Shown piece by piece: positions 16,117 through 24,284 of a stretch of DNA of 64,000 nucleotides. Each line of letters begins with the position of its first letter. The stretch's first letter is position 1. Under the pieces are notes generated by a model, which saw nothing but the letters and a program-made list of their open reading frames with translations, searched no databases and was not told the origin of the DNA. The DNA comes from UBA4742 sp963773335 (GTDB taxonomy: Bacteria; Actinomycetota; Acidimicrobiia; Acidimicrobiales; Acidimicrobilacustridaceae). Where the stretch lies: positions 1,116,001 through 1,180,000 of the forward strand of contig CAVZAT010000004.1 in assembly GCA_963773335.1 (NCBI GenBank), in the 5' to 3' direction. The position numbers and the translations under genes were made by a program.

Positions 16117-17742
16117 ATGACGGCCTGGAACTTCGCCACCCTGTGGGAGCTGGCGGCTGACGCGCAGCCCGACTCGCCCGCGGTGTCCCAGGGCGACCGC
16201 ACCATCACCTGGCGCGAGTTCGACCGCCGGGCCGACTCGGTGGCCGCCACCCTGTTGGCCCGCGGCGCCCAGCACCAGGACAAGGTGGCCCAGTACCTCT
16301 ACAACTGTCCGGAGTACCTCGAGTCGGTCTTCGCCGCCTTCAAAGCCGGGCTGGTGCCGGTCAACACCAACTACCGCTACGCCGACGACGAACTCGTCTA
16401 CCTGTGGGACAACGCCGACGCCGTGGCCGTCGTGTTCCACGGCTCGTTCGCCGAGCGGATCGAGCGCATCCGATCCCAGTTGCCCAAGGTCACCACCTGG
16501 CTGTGGGTGGACGACGGCTCGGGCCCCTGCCCGAACTGGGCGCTGGACTACGAGGTGGCGGCCACCACCGAGACCGGCCGGGTAGCCCCACCCCGTGGAC
16601 GGGGCGACGAGGACCTGCTGCTCATGTACACCGGGGGTACCACGGGCATGCCCAAGGGCGTGATGTGGCGCCAGGACTCGCTGGTCAAGGCCGTGGTGTC
16701 GAGCGCCAACCCCCTCTTCCGGGGCAACGCCGACTACGACGCCGCCCAACAGCTGCTGGCCGACCAGGGTCCAGGCGGCTCCCTGCTGCCGGCGCCGCCC
16801 CTCATGCACGGCACCGGGCAGTTCACCACCTTCATCACGTTGTCGACGGCCGGCGAGGTCGTCCTGTTGGGCTCGCGCACGTTCGAGCCGGCCGAGATGC
16901 TCGACGAGGTCAGCACCCGCCGGGTCCAGTCGCTCATCATCGTGGGCGACGCCTTCGCCAAGCCCATGCTTCGCGAGCTCGACGCCGCCCCCGACCGCTG
17001 GGACCTGTCCAGCCTGGTCATGGTCACCTCGTCGGGGGTGATGTGGAGTGAACCGGTCAAACAGGGGCTCCTGCGCCACAACCCCAACATGCTGCTCATC
17101 GACGTCTTCTCGTCCTCGGAGGCCCTCGGTTTGGGAGCATCGGTGTCGTCGGGTGAGCGGGCCTCGAGCACGGCCAAGTTCCGGCTGGGCGAGACGGCCC
17201 GGGTCATCGGCGACGACGGCACCGACGTCGAACCGGGGTCGGGCCAGATCGGCCGGGTGGCGGTCAAGGGCCACACCCCGATCGGCTACTTCAAAGACCC
17301 GCAGAAGTCGGCGGCCACGTTCGTGGTCATCGAGGGCGAGACCTACTCCATCCCGGGCGACTACGCCCAGGTGGAGGCCGATGGCACCCTCACCCTGCTG
17401 GGCCGGGGTTCGGTGGTCATCAACACGGGTGGCGAAAAGGTCTATCCCGAAGAGGTCGAGGAGATCCTCAAGGAGCACCACAGCGTGGCCGACGCCGTGG
17501 CCGTGGGCATCCCCGACGACAAGTTCGGCGAAGCCATCACCGCAGTGGTCCAGGCCCAGCCCGGGGCCGAGCTGGACAGCACCGAGCTGATCGCCTGGGT
17601 GAAGAGCCGGCTGGCCTCGTTCAAGGCGCCCAAACACGTCGTGCCCATCGACACCATCGGTCGTGCCCCCAACGGCAAGGTCGATTACAAGCGCCTCAAG
17701 ACCTACGCGGCCGACGAGCTCGGCGTCACCCTTCCCAGCTGA
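16117..17742 (+). CDS. Acyl-CoA synthetase (FadD-type AMP-dependent ligase)
   Basis: A 541-aa ANL ligase. The P-loop is LLMYTGGTTGMPKGVMW, with LLPAPPLMHGTGQFTTF before the adenylate site, the hinge region INTGGEKVYPEEVEEILKEH, and the catalytic lysine in APNGKVDYKRLK near the C-terminus. It converts a carboxylic acid, ATP and CoA to acyl-CoA. ATG 16117 follows GAGGGGG, and a TACACT hexamer at 16049 would give a leadered transcript. It diverges from an acyl-CoA dehydrogenase operon and is followed by SDR and GcdH-like genes, which suggests a shared beta-oxidation role. The specific acid is unknown. Confidence 0.88.
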   Translation: MTAWNFATLWELAADAQPDSPAVSQGDRTITWREFDRRADSVAATLLARGAQHQDKVAQYLYNCPEYLESVFAAFKAGLVPVNTNYRYADDELVYLWDNADAVAVVFHGSFAERIERIRSQLPKVTTWLWVDDGSGPCPNWALDYEVAATTETGRVAPPRGRGDEDLLLMYTGGTTGMPKGVMWRQDSLVKAVVSSANPLFRGNADYDAAQQLLADQGPGGSLLPAPPLMHGTGQFTTFITLSTAGEVVLLGSRTFEPAEMLDEVSTRRVQSLIIVGDAFAKPMLRELDAAPDRWDLSSLVMVTSSGVMWSEPVKQGLLRHNPNMLLIDVFSSSEALGLGASVSSGERASSTAKFRLGETARVIGDDGTDVEPGSGQIGRVAVKGHTPIGYFKDPQKSAATFVVIEGETYSIPGDYAQVEADGTLTLLGRGSVVINTGGEKVYPEEVEEILKEHHSVADAVAVGIPDDKFGEAITAVVQAQPGAELDSTELIAWVKSRLASFKAPKHVVPIDTIGRAPNGKVDYKRLKTYAADELGVTLPS

Positions 17743-17775
17743 GCCTGGACCACACCGCCATCAGCTGCCTTCCAC

Positions 17776-17805
17776 GCCATCAGCCGACGACACCAACCTG
17801 ATGGC
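17776..17805. terminator. Hairpin between convergent genes
   Basis: GCCATCAG (17776-17783) pairs perfectly with CTGATGGC (17798-17805) around a 14-nt loop, between the end of the acyl-CoA synthetase and the convergent methyltransferase remnant. There is no T-run, so it is only a candidate terminator. Confidence 0.45.
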
Positions 17806-17814
17806 CTGGCACCG

Positions 17815-18290
17815 CTAGCCCGTCCGCTCCCAGACCGAGACGTGGTCGGTGCTCTGGTCGGTGAACGGCTCGCCGCCCCAGCCGCCCCAGCGGTGGCGCA
17901 ACGTGAGGCCGGCCAGGCGGGCCATCAGGTCGAGCTCGGCGGGCCACACGTAGCGAAACGGTATGGCGAAGCGCTCGAACCCGTCCTCGGTCACCCACCA
18001 GTGATGGGAGACCAGACCCTGGCTGGCCAGGTCGTACTCGTCAAAGCCCAGTCGCGTCGGGGTGACCGTGAAGGGCTGGATGGTCTCACCCGGCACCAGG
18101 CGTTGCAGGGCGGGGACGCCGACCTCGATCACGAAGTGCCCGCCTGGTTCGAGGTGGGCGGCCGCGTTGGCGAAGCACTGCACCTGCTCGTCCTGGGAGG
18201 TCAGGTTCATGATGGTGTTGAACACCAGGTGGACGAGCGCGAAGGAACCGTCCACGGTGGCGGTGGCGAATTCGCCGACACCACACCGAT
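17815..18290 (-). pseudogene. SAM-dependent methyltransferase, C-terminal remnant
   Basis: The reverse strand encodes GEFATATVDGSFALVHLVFN, TIMNLTSQDEQVQCFANAAA, HLEPGGHFVIEVGVPALQRL and a C-terminus ending DQSTDHVSVWERTG. This matches the second half of small actinobacterial class I methyltransferases, in which the 'FSLVYLVYNTI-NL-TQDEQV' block follows the SAM-binding region. The first 100 or so residues, including the glycine-rich SAM motif, are missing: only 76 nt separate this block from the divergent SDR gene at 18367. No start codon in a sensible position is visible. I read it as a truncated relic rather than an indel artefact, because no room exists for the missing part. Confidence 0.65.
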
Positions 18291-18366
18291 TCGGGCCCGG
18301 GCGGGCCCGATCGCTAACGTGTCCGGGTTCTCCGACGGCACCCCTCTGGACGAAGCGAGGCAGCAA

Positions 18367-19266
18367 ATGGCAGACATCGGCTACGACGGCAAGGTCGCGA
18401 TCATCACCGGTGCAGGCGGCGGCCTGGGCCGCGAGCACGCCCTGGAGTTCGCCCGCCGGGGCGCCCGCGTGGTCATCAACGACCTGGGGGGCTCGGTCAG
18501 CGGCGAGGGCGGCGGCGAGGGCCCGGCCCATGCCACCGCCACCGAGATCAACGACCTGGGCGGCGAGGCCGTGCCCGACACCAACAGCGTGGCCACCCCC
18601 GACGGTGGCAAGGCCGTCGTACAGACCGCCGTCGATGCGTTCGGCACGGTCGACATCGTGGTCAACAACGCCGGCATCCTGCGGGACAAGACCTTCCACA
18701 ACATGACCCCGGAGCTGTTGGAGCCGGTGATATCGGTCCACCTGCTCGGTGCCTTCTACGTCACCCAGCCGGCCTATGTGATCATGCGCGAGAAGGGCTA
18801 CGGCCGGATCGTCAACACGTCGTCGAACTCGGGCATCCTGGGCAACTTCGGCCAGTCCAACTACGCGGCGGCCAAGATGGGCCTGGTCGGGTTCACCCGG
18901 GTGCTGGCCAACGAGGGTCGCAAGCACAACATCAAGGCCAACGCCATCGCACCGGTGGCCAAGACCCGCATGACCGAGGAGCTGCTCGGAGCGGTGGGCG
19001 ACAAGCTCGATCCCAAGTTGGTCACCCCGGTGGTGTGCTGGCTGGCGTCGGAAGAGGTGGACGTGACCGGCGAGATCTATTCGGTGGCCGGCGGCCTGGT
19101 GAGCCGGTTCTTCATCGGGCTGACCCCGGGTTACCTCAACCCCGAGCTCACCGTCGAGGACGTACGCGACCACTGGGCCGAGATCCGCGACCAGGACGGC
19201 TACATCGTCCCGGACGGCCCCAACGACGAGCTGCGCAAGATCTTCGAGCTGCTCAGCCAGAGCTGA
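18367..19266 (+). CDS. SDR oxidoreductase, 3-hydroxyacyl-CoA dehydrogenase type
   Basis: A 299-aa short-chain dehydrogenase. The NAD(P)-binding motif is VAIITGAGGGLGREHALEFA, followed by VVINDLGGSVSGEGGGEGPA, NNAG at IVVNNAGILRDKTFHNM and the catalytic Ser-Tyr-Lys in NTSSNSGILGNFGQSNYAAA K. The long loop after the second strand and the GREHALEFARRGA pattern are typical of the dehydrogenase unit of type-2 multifunctional enzymes (HSD17B4-like), which oxidise 3-hydroxyacyl-CoA in beta-oxidation. It lies between FadD-type and glutaryl-CoA-dehydrogenase-like genes. A GCGAGGCAG site precedes the ATG; TAACGT near 18314 could be its -10. Confidence 0.85.
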   Translation: MADIGYDGKVAIITGAGGGLGREHALEFARRGARVVINDLGGSVSGEGGGEGPAHATATEINDLGGEAVPDTNSVATPDGGKAVVQTAVDAFGTVDIVVNNAGILRDKTFHNMTPELLEPVISVHLLGAFYVTQPAYVIMREKGYGRIVNTSSNSGILGNFGQSNYAAAKMGLVGFTRVLANEGRKHNIKANAIAPVAKTRMTEELLGAVGDKLDPKLVTPVVCWLASEEVDVTGEIYSVAGGLVSRFFIGLTPGYLNPELTVEDVRDHWAEIRDQDGYIVPDGPNDELRKIFELLSQS

Positions 19267-19336
19267 CCCCCCGACTGGACCAGCCGGCTGGGCAGCCCGG
19301 CTGGACCGGCGGGAACCGAGCGACGATCCTGTCGGG

Positions 19337-20542
19337 ATGAGTGCACCTGCCCAGACCTTCGGCTCCGGCGATCCGCACGACTTCCTGGATCTCGACGCCC
19401 TGCTCGACGACGACGAGCGGCTGCTGCGCGACACCGTGCGCCAGTTCGTGGGCGACCGAATCCTGCCGGAGGTGGCCGACTGGTTCGAGCTGGGCACGTT
19501 CCCACGCGAGATGGCCAAGGAGATGGGCGCGCTCGGTCTGCTCGGCATGCACCTGTCCGGCCACGGCTGCGCCGGGACCAGCGCGGTCGCCTACGGCCTG
19601 GCCTGCCTCGAGCTGGAGGCGGGCGACTCCGGCGCTCGCAGCTTCGTCTCGGTGCAGGGCTCGCTGGCCATGTTCCCGATCTGGAAGTTCGGCTCCGAGG
19701 AGCAGAAGCAGGAGTGGCTACCTCGTATGGCGTCGGGCGAGCTGGTGGGCTGCTTCGGGCTGACCGAGCCCGATTCGGGCAGCGACCCGGCTTCCATGCG
19801 GACCCGAGCCCGCCGTGACGGCGACGACTGGATCCTCGACGGGACGAAGATGTGGATCACCAACGGCGGCATCGCGGATGTCGCGGTCATCTGGGCCCGG
19901 GCCGACGACGCCGACGGGGGGCCGGGGCCCATCCACGGGTTCGTGGTGCCCACCGACACGCCGGGCTTCCAGGCCAACGACATCCACAGGAAGCTGTCGC
20001 TGCGCGCCTCGGTCACCTCCGAACTGGTGCTCACCGGGGTGCGCCTGCCGGACACGGCCCGCCTGCCCGAGGTGGCCACCATGCGAGGCCCCCTGTCGTG
20101 TCTCAACGAAGCCCGCTACGGCATCTTGTGGGGGGCCACCGGCGCCGGCCGGGCCTGCTACGAGGCGGCGCTGGACTACGCCGTCGAGCGCCGCCAGTTC
20201 GACCGCCCGATCGCCTCGTTCCAGCTCACCCAGCGCAAGCTGGTGGAGATGATGGTGCGGGTCAACAAGTCCCAGCTGGTCGCGCTGCACCTGGGCCGCA
20301 TGAAGGACCAGGGTCGCCTCTCGTCCGCCCAGGTCAGCTTCGGCAAGATGGACAACGTCCGCGAAGCCCTGTGGATCGCCCGAGAGGCGCGATCTGTCCT
20401 GGGCGCCAACGGCATCACCCTCGAGTACCCGGTCATCCGCCACATGAACAACCTGGAATCGGTGTTCACCTACGAGGGGACCAACGAGATCCACACCCTG
20501 GTGCTGGGCCAGGCCATCACCGGCCTCAACGCCTTCACCTGA
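19337..20542 (+). CDS. Acyl-CoA dehydrogenase, glutaryl-CoA dehydrogenase-like
   Basis: A 401-aa flavoprotein. The block SFVSVQGSLAMFPIWKFG and the C-terminal TYEGTNEIHTLVLGQAITGL are characteristic of the glutaryl-CoA dehydrogenase branch, with the catalytic Glu in YEGTNE. GCFGLTEPDSGSDPASMRTR is the FAD/substrate signature. Glutaryl-CoA dehydrogenases oxidise and decarboxylate glutaryl-CoA to crotonyl-CoA in lysine/tryptophan breakdown, but relatives act on other CoA esters, so I leave the symbol blank. It lies 70 nt after the SDR gene, probably in one operon. A degenerate GATCCT hexamer ends 6 nt before the ATG. Confidence 0.82.
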   Translation: MSAPAQTFGSGDPHDFLDLDALLDDDERLLRDTVRQFVGDRILPEVADWFELGTFPREMAKEMGALGLLGMHLSGHGCAGTSAVAYGLACLELEAGDSGARSFVSVQGSLAMFPIWKFGSEEQKQEWLPRMASGELVGCFGLTEPDSGSDPASMRTRARRDGDDWILDGTKMWITNGGIADVAVIWARADDADGGPGPIHGFVVPTDTPGFQANDIHRKLSLRASVTSELVLTGVRLPDTARLPEVATMRGPLSCLNEARYGILWGATGAGRACYEAALDYAVERRQFDRPIASFQLTQRKLVEMMVRVNKSQLVALHLGRMKDQGRLSSAQVSFGKMDNVREALWIAREARSVLGANGITLEYPVIRHMNNLESVFTYEGTNEIHTLVLGQAITGLNAFT

Positions 20543-20640
20543 GTGCAGACCGCCCGGAACCGACCTGGGGTTTCGAGGGGGTCGATCGGACTACGCATCT
20601 GGGCCTAAAGACCCATGCCTGGTCGTCCGATAGAACCAGC

Positions 20641-21126
20641 GTGAACGTCATCCACTCCACCCCGTTGGACGGCATCGACCACATCCTGGCCGAGCTACCG
20701 CCGCCCTGGGTGATCGGGTGGTCGGACCAGTGCCGGCTGGCGATCGGGCCCAGCGGCGCCTTCGTGCTCATGCCCGCCCAGGTCGACCTGGCCGGCGCCG
20801 CCGACCGGGCCCAGAACCTGGCCCTGCAGACCCGCACCCTCCTGGCCCAGCACATCAGTTGGATCCCGTTCATCGACGCGGCCGTGGTCACGGTCGCGAA
20901 TCGCCGGCCCGAGCCGGCCATGTCCGCCATCGTGGTGCCGGTCGACCTGCTGGGCGAGCTGTTGATGGAAGGCCCTCCGGTGATCGACCAGCCGGCGCTG
21001 GCCGTCATGCGAGGGCTGCTGGTCGACCAGGCCCTGGGGGGCTGGCGGGAGGGATCGGCTCCCGCAGATGTCAGTATTGACCTGTGCGAGCCCCAATCCG
21101 ACGCGCCCCGCGGCGCGCACCTCTGA
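20641..21126 (+). CDS. Hypothetical protein (161 aa)
   Basis: Starts GTG 20641 (NVIHSTPLDGIDHILAELPP) and contains PPWVIGWSDQCRLAIGPSGA, LQTRTLLAQHISWIPFIDAA and VVTVANRRPEPAMSAIVVPV. The 'LAIGPSGAFVL ... W-PF-DA-VVT' layout loosely resembles a nuclease-related (NERD-like) fold, but the catalytic residues cannot be identified, so I do not assign a function. No signal peptide or membrane helix is visible. TAGAAC lies 4 nt before the start. The C-terminus overlaps the open start of the alpha/beta-hydrolase gene by about 43 nt. Confidence 0.6.
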   Translation: MNVIHSTPLDGIDHILAELPPPWVIGWSDQCRLAIGPSGAFVLMPAQVDLAGAADRAQNLALQTRTLLAQHISWIPFIDAAVVTVANRRPEPAMSAIVVPVDLLGELLMEGPPVIDQPALAVMRGLLVDQALGGWREGSAPADVSIDLCEPQSDAPRGAHL

Positions 21127-22007
21127 GCCCGGTCACCTCCACCGATCAGGTCCAACTCGCGGTCCACGATCTGGGGGCGGTGCCCGGACCCGACGGTGAT
21201 GCCGGACCCCGGCCCATCCTGTTGGCCCACGCCACCGGCTTCCACGGCATGGTCTGGCAGCCGCTGGCCAGCCACCTCACCGGCTACCACACGGTGGCCC
21301 CCGACCTGCGCGGCCAGGGCGACTCGTCGCCTCCGGTGGGCCGATCCATGGACTGGGCCGGGTTCGCCGATGACGTGCTGGCCGTCGTGGACGCCTGGGA
21401 GGTGGACGACCTGGTGGCGGTGGGTCACTCGAAGGGGGGTGCCGCCCTGCTGTTGGCGGAGCAGCGACGGCCCGGCACGTTCCGGGCCCTGTGGTTGTAC
21501 GAGCCGGTGGTGTTCCCGGCCGGAGCGCAGATCGGCGCGCCGCGGGGCCGGTCATCCACGCCGTCCTCCGAGCCCAGCAACCCGTTGGCCGAGGGCGCGT
21601 TGCGGCGACGATCCACCTTCGCGTCACGCCAGGCCGCCTACGACAACTACGCGTCCAAGCCGCCGCTGTCCGTACTCGACCCCGACGCGTTGCGCGCCTA
21701 CGTGGATCACGGTTTCGCGGAGCAGCCCGACGGCTCCGTGGCCCTCAAGTGCCGGCCCGAGGTGGAATCGGCGATCTTCCGCCTGGCGCCCGACAACGGC
21801 GCGTTCGAGCACCTGGGCCAGGTGTCGTGTTCGGTGACGATCGCTCGCGGGACCGAGGAGTCGTTCGGTCCCGCCGCCTTCGTCGAGTCCCTGGTCGACG
21901 CCCTGCCCCACGGCCGGCTGGCCACCTTCGACCACCTGGGCCACTTCGGGCCGCTCGAACGGCCCGCCGAGGTCGCAGCCGCCATCGTGGCCGACTTCGC
22001 CGCCTAG
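21084..22007 (+). CDS. Alpha/beta-hydrolase
   Basis: Core motifs are PILLAHATGFHGMVWQPLAS (oxyanion region), APDLRGQGDSSPPVG, the nucleophile elbow VAVGHSKGGAALLL (GHSKG) and the distal His in TFDHLGHFGPLERPAEVA. The family includes esterases, lipases and CoA-ester hydrolases, and the substrate is unknown. The first 15 residues (VRAPIRRAPRRAPLSPV) are unlikely to be folded, and GTG 21084 is the only upstream in-frame start that keeps the first beta-strand, giving a 43-nt overlap with the preceding gene. The true start might be a rare codon nearer 21126. Confidence 0.78.
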   Translation: MRAPIRRAPRRAPLSPVTSTDQVQLAVHDLGAVPGPDGDAGPRPILLAHATGFHGMVWQPLASHLTGYHTVAPDLRGQGDSSPPVGRSMDWAGFADDVLAVVDAWEVDDLVAVGHSKGGAALLLAEQRRPGTFRALWLYEPVVFPAGAQIGAPRGRSSTPSSEPSNPLAEGALRRRSTFASRQAAYDNYASKPPLSVLDPDALRAYVDHGFAEQPDGSVALKCRPEVESAIFRLAPDNGAFEHLGQVSCSVTIARGTEESFGPAAFVESLVDALPHGRLATFDHLGHFGPLERPAEVAAAIVADFAA

Positions 22008-22060
22008 GCATCCGGACCGGTCCCACAGGGTTGTCGTACCCCCGGCGTAGGGTGGACCAC

Positions 22061-22879
22061 ATGGCTCTCGAGCTCCCCGCCAGCCTGTCGCCGTCCAAAG
22101 TGTCCACCTTCACCGACTGCGCGCTGGCCTTCCGGTTCTCGAGCATCGACCGACTGCCCGAGCCACCCTCGGCCCCGGCCACCAAGGGCACCCTGGTGCA
22201 CGCCGCCCTCGAGCGCCTGTTCGTGCTGCCCAACGAGCAACGCACCCTGCCCGCCGCCCTGACCGCGCTCGACCAGGCGGTCGACGCCATCCGGCTCGAT
22301 CCCGACTTCGTCGACCTGGCACTCGACGGCGAGGCCGAGGGTCGCTTCATCGACGACGCCGAGCGCCTGGTGCGCCGGTACTTCGAACTGGAGGATCCCA
22401 CCGCCATCACGCCGATCGGCATCGAGCTCAAGCTCGAGGCGGCGGTGGGCGGCCTCCGGCTGCGCGGCATCATCGACCGCCTCGAGCTCGACGGCGACGG
22501 CCGCCTGGTGGTGACCGACTACAAGACCGGACGGGTGCCCAAGCAGAACTTCGAGCAGGGCAAGCTCGGCGGGGTCCACTTCTACGCCTTCCTGTGCGAA
22601 CGCCTCTTCGGGCAGCGCCCGGCCCGGGTGCAGCTGCTCTACCTCGACGAGCCGGTCGCGATCGTGACCACGCCCACCGAGCAGTCCATCCGTGGCCTCG
22701 AGCGAAAGGTCACCGCCATCTGGGCTGCGGTCGAGCGGGCCTGCGCGGCCGAGGACTTCCGGCCCAAGCCCTCCAAGCTGTGCGACTGGTGCGCCTTCCA
22801 GGTCTACTGCCCGGCCTTCGGCGGTCATCCCGACGACGCCAAGGCCGCATCGGCCGATCTCGTAGCATCCCCCGGGTGA
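22061..22879 (+). CDS. RecB-family PD-(D/E)XK exonuclease with Fe-S cluster
   Basis: A 272-aa nuclease. The N-terminus SPSKVSTFTDCALAFRFSS has the first cluster Cys, the PD-(D/E)xK core is GIIDRLELDGDGRLVVTDYK TGR (Asp...Asp-x-Lys), and the C-terminal SKLCDWCAFQVYCPAFGG gives the remaining three Cys. This is the same layout as the AddB/RecB/Cas4-like nucleases, suggesting a single-strand DNA nuclease for repair. No cas genes are nearby, so it is not a CRISPR Cas4 in context. TAGGGT (22048-22053) ends 7 nt before the ATG. The end overlaps the PAP2 gene by 4 nt. Confidence 0.85.
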   Translation: MALELPASLSPSKVSTFTDCALAFRFSSIDRLPEPPSAPATKGTLVHAALERLFVLPNEQRTLPAALTALDQAVDAIRLDPDFVDLALDGEAEGRFIDDAERLVRRYFELEDPTAITPIGIELKLEAAVGGLRLRGIIDRLELDGDGRLVVTDYKTGRVPKQNFEQGKLGGVHFYAFLCERLFGQRPARVQLLYLDEPVAIVTTPTEQSIRGLERKVTAIWAAVERACAAEDFRPKPSKLCDWCAFQVYCPAFGGHPDDAKAASADLVASPG

Positions 22880-23607
22880 CCTCCCCCGCCGCAGGCGATC
22901 CCGTCGAACCACCACCGGCCGAGCGAACAGAGCAACTCTCCCAACCCGATCGCGGGTCGACGCAACAACCCGATGCCCTGGGTCGATTCGGCGAAGCCTT
23001 CGAGTCAGCCGCCGAGGGGCTGCCTCACCCGGTCGAACGTCTCGCCGAGCAGGGACCGCACCAGGCCGAGCCGCCGCACACGGCAACGTTCGTGGCCCGC
23101 TTCGATCAGGCGGTCGACCAGGCCTTCGATCACGTGCGTGGCAACCCGATCGCCGACCGGGTGTTCTACGCGGCCACCGAGTTGGGTGACTTCGGCCTGA
23201 TCTGGGTGCTCATCGGGGCCACCCAGGGCCTGCGCGGAGATCGCCAGATGGCACGTGGCGGCCGCCTGGTCGCCACGCTGGTGGTCGAGTCGGTGCTGGT
23301 CAACGGCGTCATCAAGTCGTTCTTCAAGCGGGAGCGCCCGGTGTCCCAGGAGCCCCGGCCCTACAAGATGCGCATGCCGTTGACCACCAGCTTTCCCAGC
23401 GGGCACTCGAGCACCGCGGTGGTGGCGGCCATGATGTTGTCCGAGGGCAACTCCTGGTGGCCGCTGTATGCGGGCGTGGCCGCGCTGGTGGCCTCCAGCC
23501 GCGTCTACGTGCGAATCCACCACGCCAGCGACGTGGTAGGTGGTCTGGCCACCGGTCTGGTGATCGGCACCGCGGCACGGGCCGCCTGGCGGCGCCTGGC
23601 CACCTAG
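22876..23607 (+). CDS. PAP2-superfamily membrane phosphatase
   Basis: A type 2 phosphatidic acid phosphatase domain follows an 80-residue polar N-terminus. The three signature motifs are present: KSFFKRERP, FPSGHSSTAVVAAMML and SRVYVRIHHASDVVGGLATG, with the nucleophilic His in the last. Hydrophobic helices flank them (VFYAATELGDFGLIWVLIG, LVATLVVESVLVNG). Such enzymes dephosphorylate lipid phosphates or undecaprenyl diphosphate in the membrane. GTG 22876 overlaps the nuclease stop by 4 nt, yet TAGCAT (22863-22868) ends 7 nt before it, so it may also have its own leaderless promoter. Confidence 0.82.
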   Translation: MTSPAAGDPVEPPPAERTEQLSQPDRGSTQQPDALGRFGEAFESAAEGLPHPVERLAEQGPHQAEPPHTATFVARFDQAVDQAFDHVRGNPIADRVFYAATELGDFGLIWVLIGATQGLRGDRQMARGGRLVATLVVESVLVNGVIKSFFKRERPVSQEPRPYKMRMPLTTSFPSGHSSTAVVAAMMLSEGNSWWPLYAGVAALVASSRVYVRIHHASDVVGGLATGLVIGTAARAAWRRLAT

Positions 23608-23648
23608 CCCCAGGGAATGCCGGCCAGAGGGCACGTGTTGAAGCGACC

Positions 23649-24251
23649 ATGGCCCTGACCTTCGCTGTGACCTGGGACTATCGCTGCCCGTTCGCCCGCA
23701 TCGCCCACGATCACGTGGTGACCGGCCTCGAGGCCGGCGCCGATTGGGATGTCACGTTCGTCCCGTTCTCACTCGGCCAGGTCCATGTGGCCGAGGGGGA
23801 GACCGACATCTGGGAACGTCCCCAGGACGACTCCGGTCTGCTCGCGCTCCAGGCCGGTGTCGTGGTCCGTGACCAGTTCCCCGACCAGTTCCTGGCCGTC
23901 CATCGGGCGTTGTTCGATGCGCGTCACGTCCACGGCGCCAAGCTCGACGACCCCGACGCGGTGCGTGCCGCCCTCCACACGGGTGGGGCCGACGGCGCGG
24001 CTGTGCTGGCCACGGTGGCGCAGGGCACGGCGCTCGAGACCGTACGCAAGGAGCACGAGGCCATCGTGGCCAGCCACGACGTATGGGGCGTCCCCACCTT
24101 CGTCGTGGGTTCCGAAGCCAGCTTCGTCCGGCTCATGCACACCCCCGACGGAGATGGCGAGTTGGCCCGCCGCTCGGTGGAGCGGCTCATCGACCTGGTG
24201 CAGGGCTGGCCCGACCTCAACGAGTTCAAGCACACCACCATCCCCCGCTGA
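23649..24251 (+). CDS. DsbA-fold / HCCA-isomerase-like protein
   Basis: A 200-aa thioredoxin-like protein. The N-terminal active-site region is FAVTWDYRCPFARIAHDHVV, a CPFA version lacking the second Cys, so it is not a dithiol oxidase. An inserted helical domain and the cis-Pro loop VWGVPTFVVGSEASFVRLMH follow. This layout fits the DsbA/FrnE/2-hydroxychromene-2-carboxylate isomerase superfamily. Cytoplasmic: no signal peptide. A glutathione- or mycothiol-linked isomerase or transferase role is possible, and mycothiol is implied by the Mca gene at 46908, but that is inference. Confidence 0.75.
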   Translation: MALTFAVTWDYRCPFARIAHDHVVTGLEAGADWDVTFVPFSLGQVHVAEGETDIWERPQDDSGLLALQAGVVVRDQFPDQFLAVHRALFDARHVHGAKLDDPDAVRAALHTGGADGAAVLATVAQGTALETVRKEHEAIVASHDVWGVPTFVVGSEASFVRLMHTPDGDGELARRSVERLIDLVQGWPDLNEFKHTTIPR

Positions 24252-24284
24252 GCCGCCGGCCCGGCACGGCTACCGTGAGGAGCC

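Noticed and set aside
14797..17637. 946-aa minus-strand frame that would fuse an acyl-CoA dehydrogenase to a long N-terminus
   Set aside because: Only the part below 15987 is dehydrogenase; the rest is antisense to the acyl-CoA synthetase, and a -10 element supports the start at 15987.
22061..22879. RecB-like nuclease considered as a Cas4 of a CRISPR system
   Set aside because: No cas1/cas2, no repeats, and the neighbours are a PAP2 phosphatase and a hydrolase; a housekeeping repair nuclease is more likely.
24215..24235. Second KstR-type site (AACGAGTT) at the end of the DsbA-fold gene
   Set aside because: It lies inside coding sequence, lacks the outer T and is not near a promoter; likely chance.
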